A DNA stretch of 64,000 bases from Bradyrhizobium sp. ORS 278 (GTDB lineage Bacteria; Pseudomonadota; Alphaproteobacteria; Rhizobiales; Xanthobacteraceae): the NCBI RefSeq assembly GCF_000026145.1, contig NC_009445.1, positions 4,340,001 through 4,404,000 of the forward strand. The letters run 5' to 3'. A program made the translations under genes and the position numbers. Below, piece by piece: positions 35,089-47,869 of the stretch. Position 1 is the first letter of the stretch; each line of letters begins with the position of its first letter. The notes below the pieces were generated by a model, which was not told the DNA's origin, made no database searches, and saw nothing but the letters and a program-made list of their open reading frames with translations.

Positions 35089-37178
35089 TGCTGGCCCCCC
35101 ATGAACATGAACCAGGTGATCAGGCCGGCGACGCCGATCAGCATGGCAAAGGCATAGTGATAGAGATAACCGGTCTGGATCTTGACGACGTTGCGCGTGA
35201 CGTCGAGCACCCGCGCCGAGACGCCGTCCGGACCGAAGCCGTCGATGACGAACCCGTCGCCCTTCTTCCAGAGGAAGCGGCCGAGCCACTTCGCCGGACG
35301 GACGAAGATGAAATCATACAGCTCGTCGAAGTACCACTTGTTGAGCAGGAAGTTGTAGAGCAGCGGCTGCTGCGCGGCGAGCTCCTCCGGAATGTCCGGA
35401 CGCTTGACGTAGAACAACAAGGACACGAAGAATCCGATGACCATCATGGCGAGCGGCAACTGGCCCAGCCAGAACGGCATGTGCTCCATGTCTTCGAGGA
35501 TGTGCGGGTTCATCTTCAGCGACTCGCCGAAGAATTCCTCGACGCCGTGCGGATGTACGAAGAAGCCCTTGAACAGGACGCCCGCCAGGACCGAGCCCGC
35601 CCCGAGCACGCCGAGCGGGATCAGCATCCAGATCGGGCTTTCATGAGCCGCGTCGTAATGATGCTGGTCGTGCGGCGTGCCGAAGAAGGTCTTGAACACC
35701 AGGCGCCAGGAGTAGAACGAGGTCAGGCCGGCGGCGACGATCGTCAGGAAGTAGGCATAGGTCGCGAAAGGATTGTGCGCGGCATAGGCGGTCTCGATGA
35801 TCGCGTCCTTGGAAAAGAAGCCGGCGAACCCCGGGAACCCGGTCAGCGCCAGAGTGCCGACCGTCATCATCGCGAAGGTGTACGGGATCTTGCGCCACAG
35901 GCCGCCCATGTTGCGGATGTCCTGCTCGTGGTGCATCGCGTAGATCACCGAGCCCGCACCCAAGAACAGCAACGCCTTGAAGAAGGCGTGCGTGAACAGG
36001 TGGAACATGCCGACCGAGTAGGCCCCTGCTCCCATTGCCACGAACATGTAGCCGAGCTGCGAACAGGTCGAATAGGCGACGATGCGCTTGATGTCGTTCT
36101 GCACAAGGCCGATGGTCGCCGCGAAGAACGCCGTGGTGGCGCCGAAGAACATCACGACGGCCTGCGCGTTCGGCGCGAGCTCGAACAGCGGCGACAGGCG
36201 CGCCACCATGAAGACGCCGGCGGTGACCATGGTCGCCGCATGGATCAGCGCCGAGACCGGGGTCGGACCTTCCATCGCGTCCGGCAGCCAGGTGTGCAGC
36301 AGGAACTGCGCCGACTTGCCCATGGCGCCCATGAACAGCAGCAAACAGGTCAAGGTCAGCGCGTCGGCGTGCCAGCCGAGGAAGTTGATCGTCGTCTTGC
36401 CGGCGATGCTCGGCGCGGCGGCGAAGATGGTCTCGAAGTCGGTCGACTTCGTCAGCAGGAAGATCGCGAAGATGCCGAGCGCGAAGCCGAAATCGCCGAC
36501 GCGGTTGACGACGAAGGCCTTGATCGCGGCGGCATTGGCCGAGGGCTTCTGGAACCAGAAGCCGATCAGCAGGTAGCTGGCGAGACCCACGCCCTCCCAG
36601 CCGAAGAACAGCTGCACGAGGTTGTTCGCGGTCACCAGCATCAGCATCGCGAAGGTGAACAGCGAGAGATAGGCAAAGAAGCGCGGACGGTTCGGATCCT
36701 CGTCCATGTAGCCGATCGAATAGAGATGCACGAGCGAGGAGACGCTCGTCACCACGACCAGCATCACGGCCGTCAGCGTATCGACACGCAGCGACCAGGC
36801 GACCTGCAGCTCGCCGGAATTGATCCAGGGCAGCAGCTCCTTCACGCCGGCTTCGTGGTGCATGAAGCCGACGCTGACCAAGGTCGCCCAGGACAGCGCG
36901 GCCGAGACGAACAGCAGCGCGGTCGTGATCGCCTGCGCGGCCCAGGTACCGGAGGCCGGCGGCTCGGCGACATGGTGATCGTCGTGGCCGTGGCCATGAT
37001 CATCGTGGCCGTGGTCGTCATGCGCATGGGCATGCGCGTCGGCGGCGCCGTGACCATGCCCGTCGTCGTGATGCTCGACCTCGTCGCCACTCGGATGGCG
37101 CCCATGGGCGCCAAGCAGCGCGATCAGGCCGGCCAGGATCGCGCCCAGCAGCGGCAGAAACACAATGGCCTGGATCAT
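35085..37178 (-). CDS. nuoL: NADH-quinone oxidoreductase subunit L with histidine-rich insertion
   Basis: 697 residues, longer than E. coli NuoL (about 610). The antiporter-like core is intact ([45 protein letters not shown]), and the C-terminal lateral helix region is present. The extra length comes partly from an insertion right after the first membrane helix: residues 36-69 contain 14 histidines mixed with aspartate and glycine. This segment faces the periplasm or the cytoplasmic mouth of the first loop and could bind metal or buffer protons. Other loops between helices are of usual size. It overlaps nuoM by 4 bases. Confidence 0.95.
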   Translation of the reverse strand: MIQAIVFLPLLGAILAGLIALLGAHGRHPSGDEVEHHDDGHGHGAADAHAHAHDDHGHDDHGHGHDDHHVAEPPASGTWAAQAITTALLFVSAALSWATLVSVGFMHHEAGVKELLPWINSGELQVAWSLRVDTLTAVMLVVVTSVSSLVHLYSIGYMDEDPNRPRFFAYLSLFTFAMLMLVTANNLVQLFFGWEGVGLASYLLIGFWFQKPSANAAAIKAFVVNRVGDFGFALGIFAIFLLTKSTDFETIFAAAPSIAGKTTINFLGWHADALTLTCLLLFMGAMGKSAQFLLHTWLPDAMEGPTPVSALIHAATMVTAGVFMVARLSPLFELAPNAQAVVMFFGATTAFFAATIGLVQNDIKRIVAYSTCSQLGYMFVAMGAGAYSVGMFHLFTHAFFKALLFLGAGSVIYAMHHEQDIRNMGGLWRKIPYTFAMMTVGTLALTGFPGFAGFFSKDAIIETAYAAHNPFATYAYFLTIVAAGLTSFYSWRLVFKTFFGTPHDQHHYDAAHESPIWMLIPLGVLGAGSVLAGVLFKGFFVHPHGVEEFFGESLKMNPHILEDMEHMPFWLGQLPLAMMVIGFFVSLLFYVKRPDIPEELAAQQPLLYNFLLNKWYFDELYDFIFVRPAKWLGRFLWKKGDGFVIDGFGPDGVSARVLDVTRNVVKIQTGYLYHYAFAMLIGVAGLITWFMFMGGQQ

Positions 37179-37243
37179 TCGCCCGTTCCCTTACGCATGA
37201 CCTTGCCGGCGAACCGGCCCCCACTCTTGCGGATCATGCGCCC

Positions 37244-37552
37244 TTAGCCCTTCATCAGATTGACGTCTTCGACCGCGATCGAGCCGCGGTTGCGGAAGTA
37301 GACCACCAGCACGGCAAGGCCGATCGCGGCCTCGGCCGCGGCGACCGTCAGCACCAGCAGCGCGAACACCTGCCCGACGATGTCGCCGAGGAAGGTCGAG
37401 AACGCCACCAGGTTGATGTTGACCGCGAGCAGGATCAGCTCGACCGACATCAGGATGACGATGATGTTCTTGCGGTTCAGGAAGATGCCGAGGATGCCGA
37501 GCGTGAACAGCATCGCGGCGACCGCGAGGTAATGTCCCAGTCCGATGGTCAT
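37244..37552 (-). CDS. nuoK: NADH-quinone oxidoreductase subunit K
   Basis: 102 residues with three membrane helices ([20 protein letters not shown] at the start; [15 protein letters not shown] with the conserved Glu; [15 protein letters not shown]). The ATG at 37552 overlaps the nuoJ stop (ATGA) and gives the standard length; a GTG three codons upstream is a weaker choice. Confidence 0.96.
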   Translation of the reverse strand: MTIGLGHYLAVAAMLFTLGILGIFLNRKNIIVILMSVELILLAVNINLVAFSTFLGDIVGQVFALLVLTVAAAEAAIGLAVLVVYFRNRGSIAVEDVNLMKG

Positions 37553-38187
37553 TTCACCCACTCCGCGGCATCCGTGTCCTGCAGGCCCTGCCCGACCGCG
37601 ACCTTGCGAACCGCCATCGCCATGTCAGGCGTGCGCGCGTTCTGGACGTTGATGTCCTGGCGCTTGACGCTCGCCTTGTGGCGCAAGGTCAGCACGATCG
37701 CGCCGATCATCGCCACCAGCAGGATCATGCCCGACAGCTGGAAGTAATGGACGTACTTCGTATAGAGCACGAGGCCGAGCGCCTCGGTGTTGGTGACGTT
37801 GGTCGGGATCGCCGCCGTGATCGCCTTCGGCGTCGACGGGTTGATGACCCAGTAGGACACGGTCAGCAACAGCTCGAACAGGAAGATGCCGCCGATCACG
37901 AGACCGATCGGCATGTACTGCAGGAAGCCCTCGCGCAGCTCGGTGAAGTCCACGTCGAGCATCATGATCACGAACAGGAACAACACCGCGACCGCGCCGA
38001 CATAGACGACGATCAGGATCATCGCCAGGAACTCCGCGCCCATCAGCACGAACAGGCCGGAGGCGTTGACGAAGGCGAGGATCAGATAGAGCACCGAGTG
38101 AACGGGGTTCTTCGAGACGATCACCATCACGGCGGAGGCCACGCAGACCGCCGCGAAGAGATAAAAGAAGAGCGCAGGAAGGATCAT
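37549..38187 (-). CDS. nuoJ: NADH-quinone oxidoreductase subunit J
   Basis: 212 residues with five membrane helices. The segment [27 protein letters not shown] near residues 50-76 contains the pi-bulge helix of the subunit. It sits 9 bases after nuoI and overlaps nuoK by 4 bases. Confidence 0.95.
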   Translation of the reverse strand: MILPALFFYLFAAVCVASAVMVIVSKNPVHSVLYLILAFVNASGLFVLMGAEFLAMILIVVYVGAVAVLFLFVIMMLDVDFTELREGFLQYMPIGLVIGGIFLFELLLTVSYWVINPSTPKAITAAIPTNVTNTEALGLVLYTKYVHYFQLSGMILLVAMIGAIVLTLRHKASVKRQDINVQNARTPDMAMAVRKVAVGQGLQDTDAAEWVK

Positions 38188-38196
38188 CGGACGGCC

Positions 38197-38685
38197 TCAG
38201 CGGTACGGCGCGTCGAGCGCGATGGCTTTGGAGATCTCGCGCTCCCAGCGGTCGCCGTTCGCGAGCAGCTTGGCCTTGTCATAGTAGAGCTCCTCGCGGG
38301 TCTCGGTCGCGAACTCGAAGTTCGGGCCCTCGACGATGGCGTCGACCGGACAGGCTTCCTGGCACAGGCCGCAATAGATGCACTTCACCATGTCGATGTC
38401 GTAGCGCACCGTGCGGCGGGTGCCGTCGTTGCGGCGCGGACCGGCCTCGATGGTGATCGCCTGCGCCGGGCAGACGGCCTCGCAGAGCTTGCAGGCGATG
38501 CAGCGCTCTTCCCCGTTGGGATAGCGGCGCAACGCATGCTCGCCGCGGAAGCGCGGCGAGATCGGGCCCTTCTCGAACGGGTAGTTCAGGGTCGGCTTGG
38601 GCTTGAAGAAGTAGCGCATCGCGAGGAAGAACGCGGAGACGAACTCCTGCAGCAGCAGCGACCGTGCAGTGGCGGAAATGTTCAT
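38197..38685 (-). CDS. nuoI: NADH-quinone oxidoreductase subunit I
   Basis: 162 residues from the ATG at 38685 ([15 protein letters not shown]), the standard length; 17 open upstream codons overlap nuoH and are not coding. Two ferredoxin motifs, [12 protein letters not shown] and [12 protein letters not shown], bind the two [4Fe-4S] clusters N6a and N6b that pass electrons towards N2. It follows nuoH by 7 bases. Confidence 0.96.
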   Translation of the reverse strand: MNISATARSLLLQEFVSAFFLAMRYFFKPKPTLNYPFEKGPISPRFRGEHALRRYPNGEERCIACKLCEAVCPAQAITIEAGPRRNDGTRRTVRYDIDMVKCIYCGLCQEACPVDAIVEGPNFEFATETREELYYDKAKLLANGDRWEREISKAIALDAPYR

Positions 38686-38692
38686 GACAGCC

Positions 38693-39763
38693 TCATTTCG
38701 GCGCGATGCCGGCGAAGTGCAGCACGCCCGCGACAACGACCACCATGACCAGCGACAGCGGCAGGAACACCTTCCAGCCGAGTCGCATCAACTGGTCATA
38801 GCGGTAGCGCGGCACGATCGCTTTCGCCATCGCGATCAGGAAGAACATGAAGAACAGCTTGAGCGCGAACCAGATCACGCCCGGCACCCAGTTAAACGGC
38901 GCCACGTCGATCGGCGGCAGCCAGCCCCCCAAGAACAGGATCGTCGCCAGCGCGCACATCGTGGTGATCGCGACATATTCGCCGAGCATGAACAGGAGAT
39001 ACGGCGTGGAGCCGTACTCGACCATGAAGCCGGCGACGAGCTCCGATTCCGCCTCAACCAGATCGAACGGCGGGCGGTTGGTCTCGGCGAGCGCCGAGAC
39101 GTAGAACACCACGAACATCGGGAACAGCGGCCAGACATACCAGTTCAGGATCGTCAGCTGCGGCAGGCCGATCAGGCTGGCGAGGCCGCGCGCATGCTGC
39201 GCCTCGACGACAGCCGAGAGGTTCAGGGTGCCGGCGCAGAGCAACACGGTGATGATCACGAAGCCGATCGAGACCTCGTAGGACACCATCTGGGCCGCCG
39301 AGCGTAGCGCCGCCAGGAACGGATACTTCGAGTTCGACGACCAGCCGGCCATGATGATGCCGTAGATCGACAGCGACGAGATCGCGAAGATGAAGAGGAT
39401 GCCGACATTGATGTCGGCGATCGCCCAGCCGAGATTCGTCGGGATGACAGCCCAAGCCGCCAGCGCGAGCACGCACGACACCAGCGGAGCCAACAGGAAC
39501 ACGCCCTTGTTGGCGCCGGCCGGAATGATCGGCTCCTTGAGTACGAACTTCAGGAGGTCGGCGAACGACTGGAATAGGCCGAACGGCCCGACCACGTTAG
39601 GGCCTCTGCGGATCTGCACCGCCGCCCAGATCTTGCGGTCGGCGAGCAGGATGTAGGCGATCGCGATCAGGAGGACGACGAGGAGCAGCACGCTCTGCGC
39701 GATCATGATGATCAGCGGCCAGAGGAAGCCGGTCCAGAACGAGCTTGCGAAGAAATCAGCCAT
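38693..39763 (-). CDS. nuoH: NADH-quinone oxidoreductase subunit H
   Basis: 356 residues with eight membrane helices. The quinone-cavity loops are well conserved ([39 protein letters not shown]), with the Glu-rich loop that forms the quinone chamber next to NuoB and NuoD. It follows nuoG by 10 bases. Confidence 0.96.
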   Translation of the reverse strand: MADFFASSFWTGFLWPLIIMIAQSVLLLVVLLIAIAYILLADRKIWAAVQIRRGPNVVGPFGLFQSFADLLKFVLKEPIIPAGANKGVFLLAPLVSCVLALAAWAVIPTNLGWAIADINVGILFIFAISSLSIYGIIMAGWSSNSKYPFLAALRSAAQMVSYEVSIGFVIITVLLCAGTLNLSAVVEAQHARGLASLIGLPQLTILNWYVWPLFPMFVVFYVSALAETNRPPFDLVEAESELVAGFMVEYGSTPYLLFMLGEYVAITTMCALATILFLGGWLPPIDVAPFNWVPGVIWFALKLFFMFFLIAMAKAIVPRYRYDQLMRLGWKVFLPLSLVMVVVVAGVLHFAGIAPK

Positions 39764-39773
39764 CAGGTCACGC

Positions 39774-41843
39774 TCACTCCGCTGCCGTCAGCATCTGCCC
39801 GGAGGCCAAGCGGGAGCATTCCGCCATGACCGCCGATGCGCGCGCGATCGGATTGGTGAGATAGAAGTCATCGATCAGAGGCTTGAACGGCGCCTTTTCG
39901 AGGCTGCCGCCCTTGCCTGCCAGGGTCTTGATGTCGGCGATTGTGCCGGCCTCGATCTGGTCGATGCGGCCGAGATGCGGCACCGCCTTGACGATCTCGG
40001 CGCGCAGCGATGCCAGCGAGTCGTAGCCGAGCTTGCGGCCGAGCACATCGGACAGTGCACGGATGATCGCCCAGTCCTCGCGCGCCTCGCCCGGCGGGAA
40101 CGACGCCCGCGCCGCGATCTGCACCCGTCCCTCGGTGTTGACGTAGAGGCCGGACTTCTCGGTGTAGGCCGCCCCGGGCAGGATGACGTCGGCGCGATGC
40201 GCGCCGCGGTCGCCATGGGTGCCGATGTAGACGGTGAACACGCCTTCGGGCACCTCGACCTCGTCGGCGCCGAGCAGGAACATCACGTCCATGGTGCCGA
40301 AGGTGGTCATCTGGGCGCCAGTGAGCCCGGTGCCGTTGAAGCCGATGTCGAGCGCGCCGACCCGCGAGGCGGTGTCGTGCAGCACGGCAAAACCGTTCCA
40401 GTCGTCACGCACCGCGTTGACGTCCATCGCGATCTTGGCGGCGAGCGCCAGGATTGCGCCGCCGTCATGACGGCCGGCCGCACCGGCGCCGACCAGCACG
40501 ATCGGGTTCTTGGCGTTGCGGAATGCGGTCGCGAAGGAATGCTTGCCGGCAGCGACGTCGCTCAGCGAGTCCGTGCCGGCGCCGATGTGCTCATAGGCAT
40601 AAGTGAGATCGACCTTCGGACCGACCAGACCGACCTTGAGCTGGCCCGAACGCCAGCGCTTGCGGATGCGGGCGTTCAGCACCGCGGCTTCCTTGCGCGG
40701 ATTGGCGCCGATGATCAGGATCGCGTCGGCCTGCTCGATGCCGGCGATGGTCGGATTGAACAGATAGGACGCGCGGCCGAGCCTGGCATCGAAGCTGTCG
40801 CCACCCTGCACCGCGACGTTGGTCGAGCCGAGCTTGGCGAGCAGATCCTTGAGCGCGAACATCTCCTCGACGGCGGCAAGATCGCCGGCGATCGCGCCGA
40901 CGCGCTTGCCGTCGATGCGCGACAGTTTTGCGGCGATCGCCTTGAACGCCTCGGGCCAGGACGCCGGGCGCAGCTTGCCGTCCTCGCGGACGTAGGGGCG
41001 ATCGAGCCGCTGCGTGCGCAGGCCGTCGACGACATGGCGGGTCTTGTCGGAGATCCACTCCTCGTTCACGGCGTCATTGATGCGCGGCAGGATGCGCATC
41101 ACCTCGCGGCCGCGGGTGTCGACCCGGATCGCAGAGCCCAAGCCATCCATGACGTCGATCGACTGCGTCTTGCCGAGCTCCCAGGGACGGGCCGAGAACG
41201 CATAGGGTTTTGAGGTCAGCGCGCCGACCGGGCAGATGTCGACCAGATTGCCCTGCAGCTCCGAGCTCAGCGCCTGCTCGAGATAGGTCGTGATCTCCAT
41301 GTCCTCGCCGCGACCGGTCGCGCCCATTTCCGGCACGCCGCACACTTCCGCGGAGAAGCGGACGCAACGCGTGCACTGGATGCAGCGGGTCATCGAGGTC
41401 TTGACCAGCGCGCCGAGATATTTGTCCTCGACGGCGCGCTTGTTCTCGGCGTAGCGGCTGGTGTCGACACCATAGCCCATCGCCTGGTCCTGCAGGTCGC
41501 ACTCGCCGCCCTGGTCGCAGATCGGGCAGTCCAGCGGATGGTTGATCAGAAGGAATTCCATCACGCCTTCGCGTGCCTTCTTGACCATCGGCGACCGGGT
41601 CGAGATCTCCGGCGGCTCGCCCTTCGGGCCCGGCCGGCAGTCGCGCACGCCCCAGGCGCAGCTCGCGACCGGCTTCGGTCCGCCCTTCACCTCGACGAGG
41701 CACATCCGGCAGTTGCCGGCGATCGACAGCCGCTCGTGATAGCAGAAGCGCGGAATCTCGGCGCCCGCCGCCTCGCACGCCTGCAGCAGCGTGTACTCCG
41801 GCGGCACATCGATCTCTTTGCCATCGATGATGATCTTGGTCAT
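39774..41843 (-). CDS. nuoG: NADH-quinone oxidoreductase subunit G
   Basis: 689 residues. The N-terminal iron-sulfur part is complete: [19 protein letters not shown] ([2Fe-2S] N1b), [17 protein letters not shown] (N5, with its His ligand) and [11 protein letters not shown] with a later Cys (N4). The rest is a molybdopterin-oxidoreductase-like domain without catalytic role in complex I. A GAGG element precedes the ATG. It lies 97 bases after nuoF, the largest gap inside the operon's hydrophilic half. Confidence 0.96.
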   Translation of the reverse strand: MTKIIIDGKEIDVPPEYTLLQACEAAGAEIPRFCYHERLSIAGNCRMCLVEVKGGPKPVASCAWGVRDCRPGPKGEPPEISTRSPMVKKAREGVMEFLLINHPLDCPICDQGGECDLQDQAMGYGVDTSRYAENKRAVEDKYLGALVKTSMTRCIQCTRCVRFSAEVCGVPEMGATGRGEDMEITTYLEQALSSELQGNLVDICPVGALTSKPYAFSARPWELGKTQSIDVMDGLGSAIRVDTRGREVMRILPRINDAVNEEWISDKTRHVVDGLRTQRLDRPYVREDGKLRPASWPEAFKAIAAKLSRIDGKRVGAIAGDLAAVEEMFALKDLLAKLGSTNVAVQGGDSFDARLGRASYLFNPTIAGIEQADAILIIGANPRKEAAVLNARIRKRWRSGQLKVGLVGPKVDLTYAYEHIGAGTDSLSDVAAGKHSFATAFRNAKNPIVLVGAGAAGRHDGGAILALAAKIAMDVNAVRDDWNGFAVLHDTASRVGALDIGFNGTGLTGAQMTTFGTMDVMFLLGADEVEVPEGVFTVYIGTHGDRGAHRADVILPGAAYTEKSGLYVNTEGRVQIAARASFPPGEAREDWAIIRALSDVLGRKLGYDSLASLRAEIVKAVPHLGRIDQIEAGTIADIKTLAGKGGSLEKAPFKPLIDDFYLTNPIARASAVMAECSRLASGQMLTAAE

Positions 41844-41940
41844 TGCCTCACATCTCTCTCAAACCACGGACCACCGCGCTGCGCGCCGTGAGGGCGCAAG
41901 CGCGGAGGAAAACCTCGCTGGCGGACAGGACCGCCACCAC

Positions 41941-43266
<1,326 letters not shown>

Positions 43267-43285
43267 CAGACGGCTTCCTCTGACA

Positions 43286-43450
43286 TCAGCGGTTCGACTG
43301 CATGTTGGCGACGAAGGCGGCGCAGCCGCCGAACACCAGCGCCCACAGCAGACTGGACTCCAGCGTCGCGTTCAGCGCGAACCGCTGCAGTACGAAAATG
43401 AAAGCGGCCGCCGCAACCGTGTGCAGGGCCACGTAGCGCCAGTTCTTCAT
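43286..43450 (-). CDS. Small membrane protein encoded between nuoE and nuoF
   Basis: A 54-residue protein ([20 protein letters not shown] at the start) with two hydrophobic segments, residues 8-24 and 31-48, and a short polar end (ANMQSNR). The ATG at 43450 has an AAGAGG site 8 bases upstream; an ATG at 43501 that overlaps the nuoE stop by 4 bases would add 17 polar residues. It is transcribed within the complex I operon, on the same strand with short gaps on both sides. It resembles no Nuo core subunit. An accessory or assembly role for complex I is possible; I do not recognise the family. Confidence 0.7.
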   Translation of the reverse strand: MKNWRYVALHTVAAAAFIFVLQRFALNATLESSLLWALVFGGCAAFVANMQSNR

Positions 43451-43497
43451 TGCGGCGCCCTCTTGGCTCAGGGCCGCAACGCGGGTGCGATGGCGGC

Positions 43498-44109
43498 TCA
43501 TGTCTTCTCCTTCAGCGTGGTCGGTCCGCCCGCCGGCGCCGAGAACTGGCGGCCGTTCTGCGGACCCGGCGTCGGCAGGTTGCCGGTCGCGAAGCCGTCG
43601 AGCACCTTGCCGAAGCTTTCCGGCGTCAGGTCCTCATAGGTATCCTTCCACACCTGCACCATCGGCGCATTCACACAGGCGCCCAGGCACTCCACCTCTT
43701 CCCAGCTGAAGTCGCCATCCTTGGAGAGGTGGAACGGATCGTGATGGATGCGGTGCTTGCAGACCTCGATCAGTTCCTCGGCACCGCGCAGGCGGCACGG
43801 CGTGGTTCCGCAGACCTGGACATGCGCCTTCTTGCCGACCGGCTGCAGCTGGAACATCGTGTAGAAAGTCGCGATCTCCAGCACGCGGATATAGGGCATG
43901 CCCAGCATGTCGGCGACGACGCGGATCGCGGCTTCCGAGACCCAGCCCTCGTTCTGCTCCTGCGCGCGCCACAGGATCGCGATCACCGCCGACGCCTGGC
44001 GGCCTTCCGGGTATTTGGCGATCTGAGCCTTGGCGAAGGCAAGGTTGTCATCCGTGAACGCGAAGCTCGCGGGCTGGACTTCCTTCGGGGCAAGACGGCG
44101 GACGGACAT
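43498..44109 (-). CDS. nuoE: NADH-quinone oxidoreductase subunit E
   Basis: 203 residues. The thioredoxin-like fold carries four [2Fe-2S] N1a ligands in two pairs, CGTTPC and CLGAC. An extended C-terminus of about 40 residues, rich in Gly and Pro ([12 protein letters not shown]), goes beyond E. coli NuoE, which is common in alphaproteobacteria. It follows the FkbM methyltransferase gene by 14 bases. Confidence 0.95.
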   Translation of the reverse strand: MSVRRLAPKEVQPASFAFTDDNLAFAKAQIAKYPEGRQASAVIAILWRAQEQNEGWVSEAAIRVVADMLGMPYIRVLEIATFYTMFQLQPVGKKAHVQVCGTTPCRLRGAEELIEVCKHRIHHDPFHLSKDGDFSWEEVECLGACVNAPMVQVWKDTYEDLTPESFGKVLDGFATGNLPTPGPQNGRQFSAPAGGPTTLKEKT

Positions 44110-44123
44110 GGCTCTCTAGTCTT

Positions 44124-45083
44124 TCATTGCATGCGGCGCGCGGCACCTGCATTGAGCGCAGCGACGCGATTCTGCCAGAAGGCACTTGCAGTTCCGAACA
44201 CGTTATAGCCGACGTGCGCGGACACCTTGATACGGTCGAGGATCGACAATTCGGTCACGGTCTCGAAACGTCCGCTGGCGGGGTCGTAGACCATCAGCTG
44301 CATCGGCGTCTGGTCGAGGATGTAGCGCGACACCGTGTGATTGCGGTCCTGGCCGTGCTCCTCGCACAGGATCATGCTGTCGGTCGCGAGCAACCGCGCC
44401 CCACCCTTGATCGCCTCGATCTCGACGCCCTCGACGTCGAGCTTGATCAGATACTTGCCGGAGGCTGCGACCTTGCCATCGTCGATGAGGTCGTCGAGCG
44501 CCATCACCGGCACCTGCTCGCCGCCGGCGCCGTCGCCGGCGATGCTGAAGGCCTCGTGCTTGGTCCCGGTCAAATGCGCCACGCCGCGGCGCTCGCCGAT
44601 CGCGCACTTCATCACTTCGAAGCGGCCGCCGTTGATATCAGCATTGTTGGCGAGCTTGGCGAAGTTGGCCGAGGACGGCTCTATTGCGATCGCCTTGTGC
44701 GCGCCATACGGCGCGCTCGACACCAGCACCGACCAGTAGCCGTAATTCGCGCCGCCATCGATGAAGGTGTAATCGACATCGACGGTGCCGAGGAACAAGA
44801 GCTCAAGCTCGTCCTCATAGTGATAGGCGCGGTTGAGCAGCTTGCTCCAATAGCCGTCGCCATAGGGGAACTCGAACACGGCGTCCGGATTCAGCTTCAC
44901 CGCGAGGTTGCGCTCCGGCAGCGCCAGACGAAGCAGATTGGCGCAGCGGTTGTAGCCGCGATGCGAGAAGTGCGAGGAGATCTTCGAGCCGGTGGACAGC
45001 GCCAATGCAGCCGTGCGCTCCCAGAGGTTCGCTCCTTCGAGCGCTCCGGATGCACGATCGAACTGGATCGGCGCATGGCCCAT
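44124..45083 (-). CDS. FkbM-family methyltransferase inside the complex I operon
   Basis: 319 residues. The Rossmann-type methyltransferase fold is clear: motif I FIDGGANYGYWSVL (residues 107-120), motif II IAIEPSSAN (132-140), and the FkbM-type strand YLIKLDVEGVEIEAIKGG that holds the acidic residues near the acceptor site. Its ATG overlaps the nuoD stop by one base (TGATG) and nuoE follows 14 bases later, so it is translated with complex I. There are no membrane segments. FkbM enzymes are usually sugar or polyketide O-methyltransferases; the partner here is unknown. Modification or assembly of a Nuo subunit is a hypothesis based only on gene order. Confidence 0.88.
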   Translation of the reverse strand: MGHAPIQFDRASGALEGANLWERTAALALSTGSKISSHFSHRGYNRCANLLRLALPERNLAVKLNPDAVFEFPYGDGYWSKLLNRAYHYEDELELLFLGTVDVDYTFIDGGANYGYWSVLVSSAPYGAHKAIAIEPSSANFAKLANNADINGGRFEVMKCAIGERRGVAHLTGTKHEAFSIAGDGAGGEQVPVMALDDLIDDGKVAASGKYLIKLDVEGVEIEAIKGGARLLATDSMILCEEHGQDRNHTVSRYILDQTPMQLMVYDPASGRFETVTELSILDRIKVSAHVGYNVFGTASAFWQNRVAALNAGAARRMQ

Positions 45084-46279
45084 CAGCGATCCACCTCTCC
45101 GAACACGATGTCGAGCGAGCCGAGGATGGCCGAGACGTCGGCCAGCAGATGGCCGCGGCACAGGAAGTCCATCGCCTGCAGATGGGCGAAGCCCGGCGCG
45201 CGGATCTTGCACTTGTACGGCTTGTTGGTGCCGTCGGCGACGAGGTAGACGCCGAACTCGCCCTTCGGCGCCTCGACGGCGGCATAGATCTCGCCGGCCG
45301 GCACGTGAACGCCCTCGGTATAGAGCTTGAAGTGATGGATCAGCGCTTCCATCGAGCGCTTCATCTCGCCACGGCGCGGCGGCGCGATCTTGTTGTCGGT
45401 GATCAGCACCGGCCCCTGCCCGTCCGGCGCGCGCAGCTTGGCGATGCACTGCTTCATGATGCGCACGGACTGGCGCATCTCTTCCATGCGGATCAGATAG
45501 CGGTCGTAGCAGTCGCCGTTCTTGCCGATGGGAATGTCGAACTCCATCTCGGCATAGACGTCGTAAGGCTGCGACTTGCGCAGGTCCCAGGCCGCGCCCG
45601 AGCCGCGCACCATGACGCCGGAGAAGCCCCACTCCCAGGCCTGCTTGAGCGTGACGACGCCGATGTCGACGTTGCGCTGCTTGAAGATGCGGTTGCCGGT
45701 CAAGAGCTGGTCGAGATCGTCGACCACCTTGAGGAAGGGATCGCAGAACGCGTCGATGTCGTCGACCAGCTTCGGCGGCAGGTCCTGGTGGACGCCGCCG
45801 ATGCGGAAGTAGTTGGCGTGCATGCGCGAGCCGGAGGCCCGCTCATAGAACACCATCAGCTTCTCGCGCTCCTCGAATCCCCACAGCGGCGGGGTCAGCG
45901 CGCCGACGTCCATCGCCTGCGTGGTCACGTTCAGAAGATGCGACAGCAGACGGCCGATCTCGGAGTACAGCACGCGGATCAACTGGCCGCGGCGCGGCAC
46001 CTCGATGCCGAGCAGCCGCTCGGCAGCCAGGCAGAACGCATGCTCCTGGTTCATCGGCGCGACATAGTCGAGCCGATCGAAGTAAGGCATGGCTTGCAGA
46101 TAGGTCTTGGTCTCGATCAGCTTCTCGGTGCCACGATGCAACAGGCCGATATGCGGATCGACGCGCTCCACGACCTCGCCATCGAGTTCAAGGACGAGAC
46201 GAAGCACGCCGTGCGCCGCCGGATGCTGCGGACCGAAATTGATCGTGAAGTTGCGGAGTGCTGGGCTCTGCTCGTTCAT
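45083..46279 (-). CDS. nuoD: NADH-quinone oxidoreductase subunit D
   Basis: 398 residues from the ATG at 46279, which a GGGAG site precedes by 7 bases; an in-frame GTG at 46297 overlaps the nuoC stop and would add six residues. The 49-kDa subunit signature is intact ([22 protein letters not shown] with the quinone-near His), and the end FVYLVADG / [10 protein letters not shown] is standard. It forms the quinone pocket with NuoB. The downstream gene overlaps it by one base. Confidence 0.96.
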   Translation of the reverse strand: MNEQSPALRNFTINFGPQHPAAHGVLRLVLELDGEVVERVDPHIGLLHRGTEKLIETKTYLQAMPYFDRLDYVAPMNQEHAFCLAAERLLGIEVPRRGQLIRVLYSEIGRLLSHLLNVTTQAMDVGALTPPLWGFEEREKLMVFYERASGSRMHANYFRIGGVHQDLPPKLVDDIDAFCDPFLKVVDDLDQLLTGNRIFKQRNVDIGVVTLKQAWEWGFSGVMVRGSGAAWDLRKSQPYDVYAEMEFDIPIGKNGDCYDRYLIRMEEMRQSVRIMKQCIAKLRAPDGQGPVLITDNKIAPPRRGEMKRSMEALIHHFKLYTEGVHVPAGEIYAAVEAPKGEFGVYLVADGTNKPYKCKIRAPGFAHLQAMDFLCRGHLLADVSAILGSLDIVFGEVDR

Positions 46280-46293
46280 GCCTTCGCTCCCAT

Positions 46294-46899
46294 TCACTTC
46301 GTCGCCTTCTCATCGCCCGGCAGCGGATAGTCCGCGCCTTCCCAGGGCGAGAGGAAATCGAACCTGCGGAATTCCTGGTTGAGCCGCACCGGCTCGTAGA
46401 TCACCCGCTTCTCCTGGTCGTCGTAGCGCACCTCGACGAAGCCGGTCGTCGGGAAGTCCTTGCGCAGCGGATGGCCGTCGAAGCCGTAATCGGTGAGGAT
46501 CCGGCGCATGTCGGGGTGACCGACAAAGATCACACCATAGAGATCGTAGGCCTCGCGCTCGAACCAGTCGGCGCCCGGAAAGACATCGATGATCGACGGC
46601 ACCTGCGTCATCTCGTCGGCTTCGGCTTTGAGACGGATGCGGGTATTCAGCGTCGGCGACAGGAAGTGATAGACCACCTCGAAGCGCTTCGCGCGCTCCG
46701 GGTAGTCGACCGCTGTAATGTCGGTGAAGTTGATGAACCGGCAGCCGGGATCGTCACGAAGATGTTTGACGACCTCGACGATCCGGGCAGGATCCACGGT
46801 CACGGTGAGCTGATTGAAGGCGACCGAGTGGCCGAGCGCCGCGCCCGGAAGCGCGCTCACGATCGTCTGCCCAAGGGCGTCGAGCCTGCCGTCGTCCAT
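46294..46899 (-). CDS. nuoC: NADH-quinone oxidoreductase subunit C
   Basis: 201 residues of the 30-kDa subunit family, separate from NuoD as usual in alphaproteobacteria. The signature [24 protein letters not shown] segment reads [20 protein letters not shown], followed by [16 protein letters not shown]. It follows nuoB by 11 bases. Confidence 0.96.
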   Translation of the reverse strand: MDDGRLDALGQTIVSALPGAALGHSVAFNQLTVTVDPARIVEVVKHLRDDPGCRFINFTDITAVDYPERAKRFEVVYHFLSPTLNTRIRLKAEADEMTQVPSIIDVFPGADWFEREAYDLYGVIFVGHPDMRRILTDYGFDGHPLRKDFPTTGFVEVRYDDQEKRVIYEPVRLNQEFRRFDFLSPWEGADYPLPGDEKATK

Positions 46900-46910
46900 A
46901 GCGAAAACCT

Positions 46911-47498
46911 TCAGCGTTCAATGGTGCCGGTGCGACGGATCTTCTTCTGCAGCAGCAGAACACCGTACAGCAGCGCTTCCGCGGTCGGCGGACAGCCGGG
47001 CACATAGATGTCAATGGGAACGATGCGATCGCAGCCGCGGACCACCGAATAGGAATAGTGGTAGTAGCCGCCGCCATTGGCGCAGGAGCCCATCGAGATG
47101 ACGTAGCGCGGCTCCGGCATCTGGTCGTAGACCTTGCGCAGCGCCGGCGCCATCTTGTTGGTCAGGGTGCCCGCGACGATCATCACGTCGGACTGGCGCG
47201 GCGAGGCGCGCGGCGCGAAGCCGAAGCGCTCGACGTCGTAGCGCGGCATCGAGACCTGCATCATCTCGACGGCGCAGCAGGCCAGGCCGAACGTCATCCA
47301 CATCAGCGAGCCCGTGCGGGCCCAGGTGATGAGGTCGTCAGCGGTGGCAACGAAGAATCCCTTGTCCGACAGCTCGTGCTTGACCTCGAGGAAATACGGG
47401 TCGTGGGCACCAACAGGCCTGCCGGTCGCGGGATCGAGAATGCCCTTCGGGGCCGGTGCGATCACCGGACCGGAGGACGGAGTCGGGCTCAATCCCAT
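46911..47498 (-). CDS. nuoB: NADH-quinone oxidoreductase subunit B
   Basis: 195 residues. Ligands of cluster N2 are visible: the adjacent Cys pair in [10 protein letters not shown], one in GSCANGGG and one in GCPPTAEAL. The N-terminal 30 residues ([16 protein letters not shown]) are a low-complexity extension. It overlaps the nuoA stop by 10 bases. Confidence 0.96.
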   Translation of the reverse strand: MGLSPTPSSGPVIAPAPKGILDPATGRPVGAHDPYFLEVKHELSDKGFFVATADDLITWARTGSLMWMTFGLACCAVEMMQVSMPRYDVERFGFAPRASPRQSDVMIVAGTLTNKMAPALRKVYDQMPEPRYVISMGSCANGGGYYHYSYSVVRGCDRIVPIDIYVPGCPPTAEALLYGVLLLQKKIRRTGTIER

Positions 47499-47854
47499 TC
47501 AAGCGCGCCTTTCTTCCATTCGTAGGCAAACCCGACCGTCAGCACGGCCAGGAACACCAGCATCGACCAGAAGCCGGCGGCGCCGAGCTTGCCAAATGCG
47601 ACTGCCCAGGGGAACAGGAAGGCGACTTCGAGGTCGAAGATGATGAAAAGGATAGCAACCAGGTAGAAGCGGACGTCGAACTTCATGCGTGCGTCATCGA
47701 ACGCGTTGAAGCCGCATTCGTAGGCAGAGAGCTTCTCGGGATCGGGCTGCTGGTAGGCGACCAGGAAGGGCGCGATCAGCAGAACCACGCCGATGATGGC
47801 TGCGACACCTATGAAGACGACGAGGGGAAGATAGTTCTGGAGGATGCCGGTCAT
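47489..47854 (-). CDS. nuoA: NADH-quinone oxidoreductase subunit A
   Basis: 121 residues with three membrane helices and the conserved loop [21 protein letters not shown] between the first two, ending [13 protein letters not shown]. The ATG at 47854 is preceded by GAGGAAAG; the open upstream codons lack family resemblance. It is the first gene of the operon that runs to DUF1467 about 19 kb downstream. Confidence 0.96.
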   Translation of the reverse strand: MTGILQNYLPLVVFIGVAAIIGVVLLIAPFLVAYQQPDPEKLSAYECGFNAFDDARMKFDVRFYLVAILFIIFDLEVAFLFPWAVAFGKLGAAGFWSMLVFLAVLTVGFAYEWKKGALEWD

Positions 47855-47869
47855 CGGCGTCACTTTCCT

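Noticed and set aside
35073..37247. A 724-codon plus-strand open frame opposite nuoL
   Set aside because: Antisense shadow of nuoL; Glu/His/Arg-rich with no domains.
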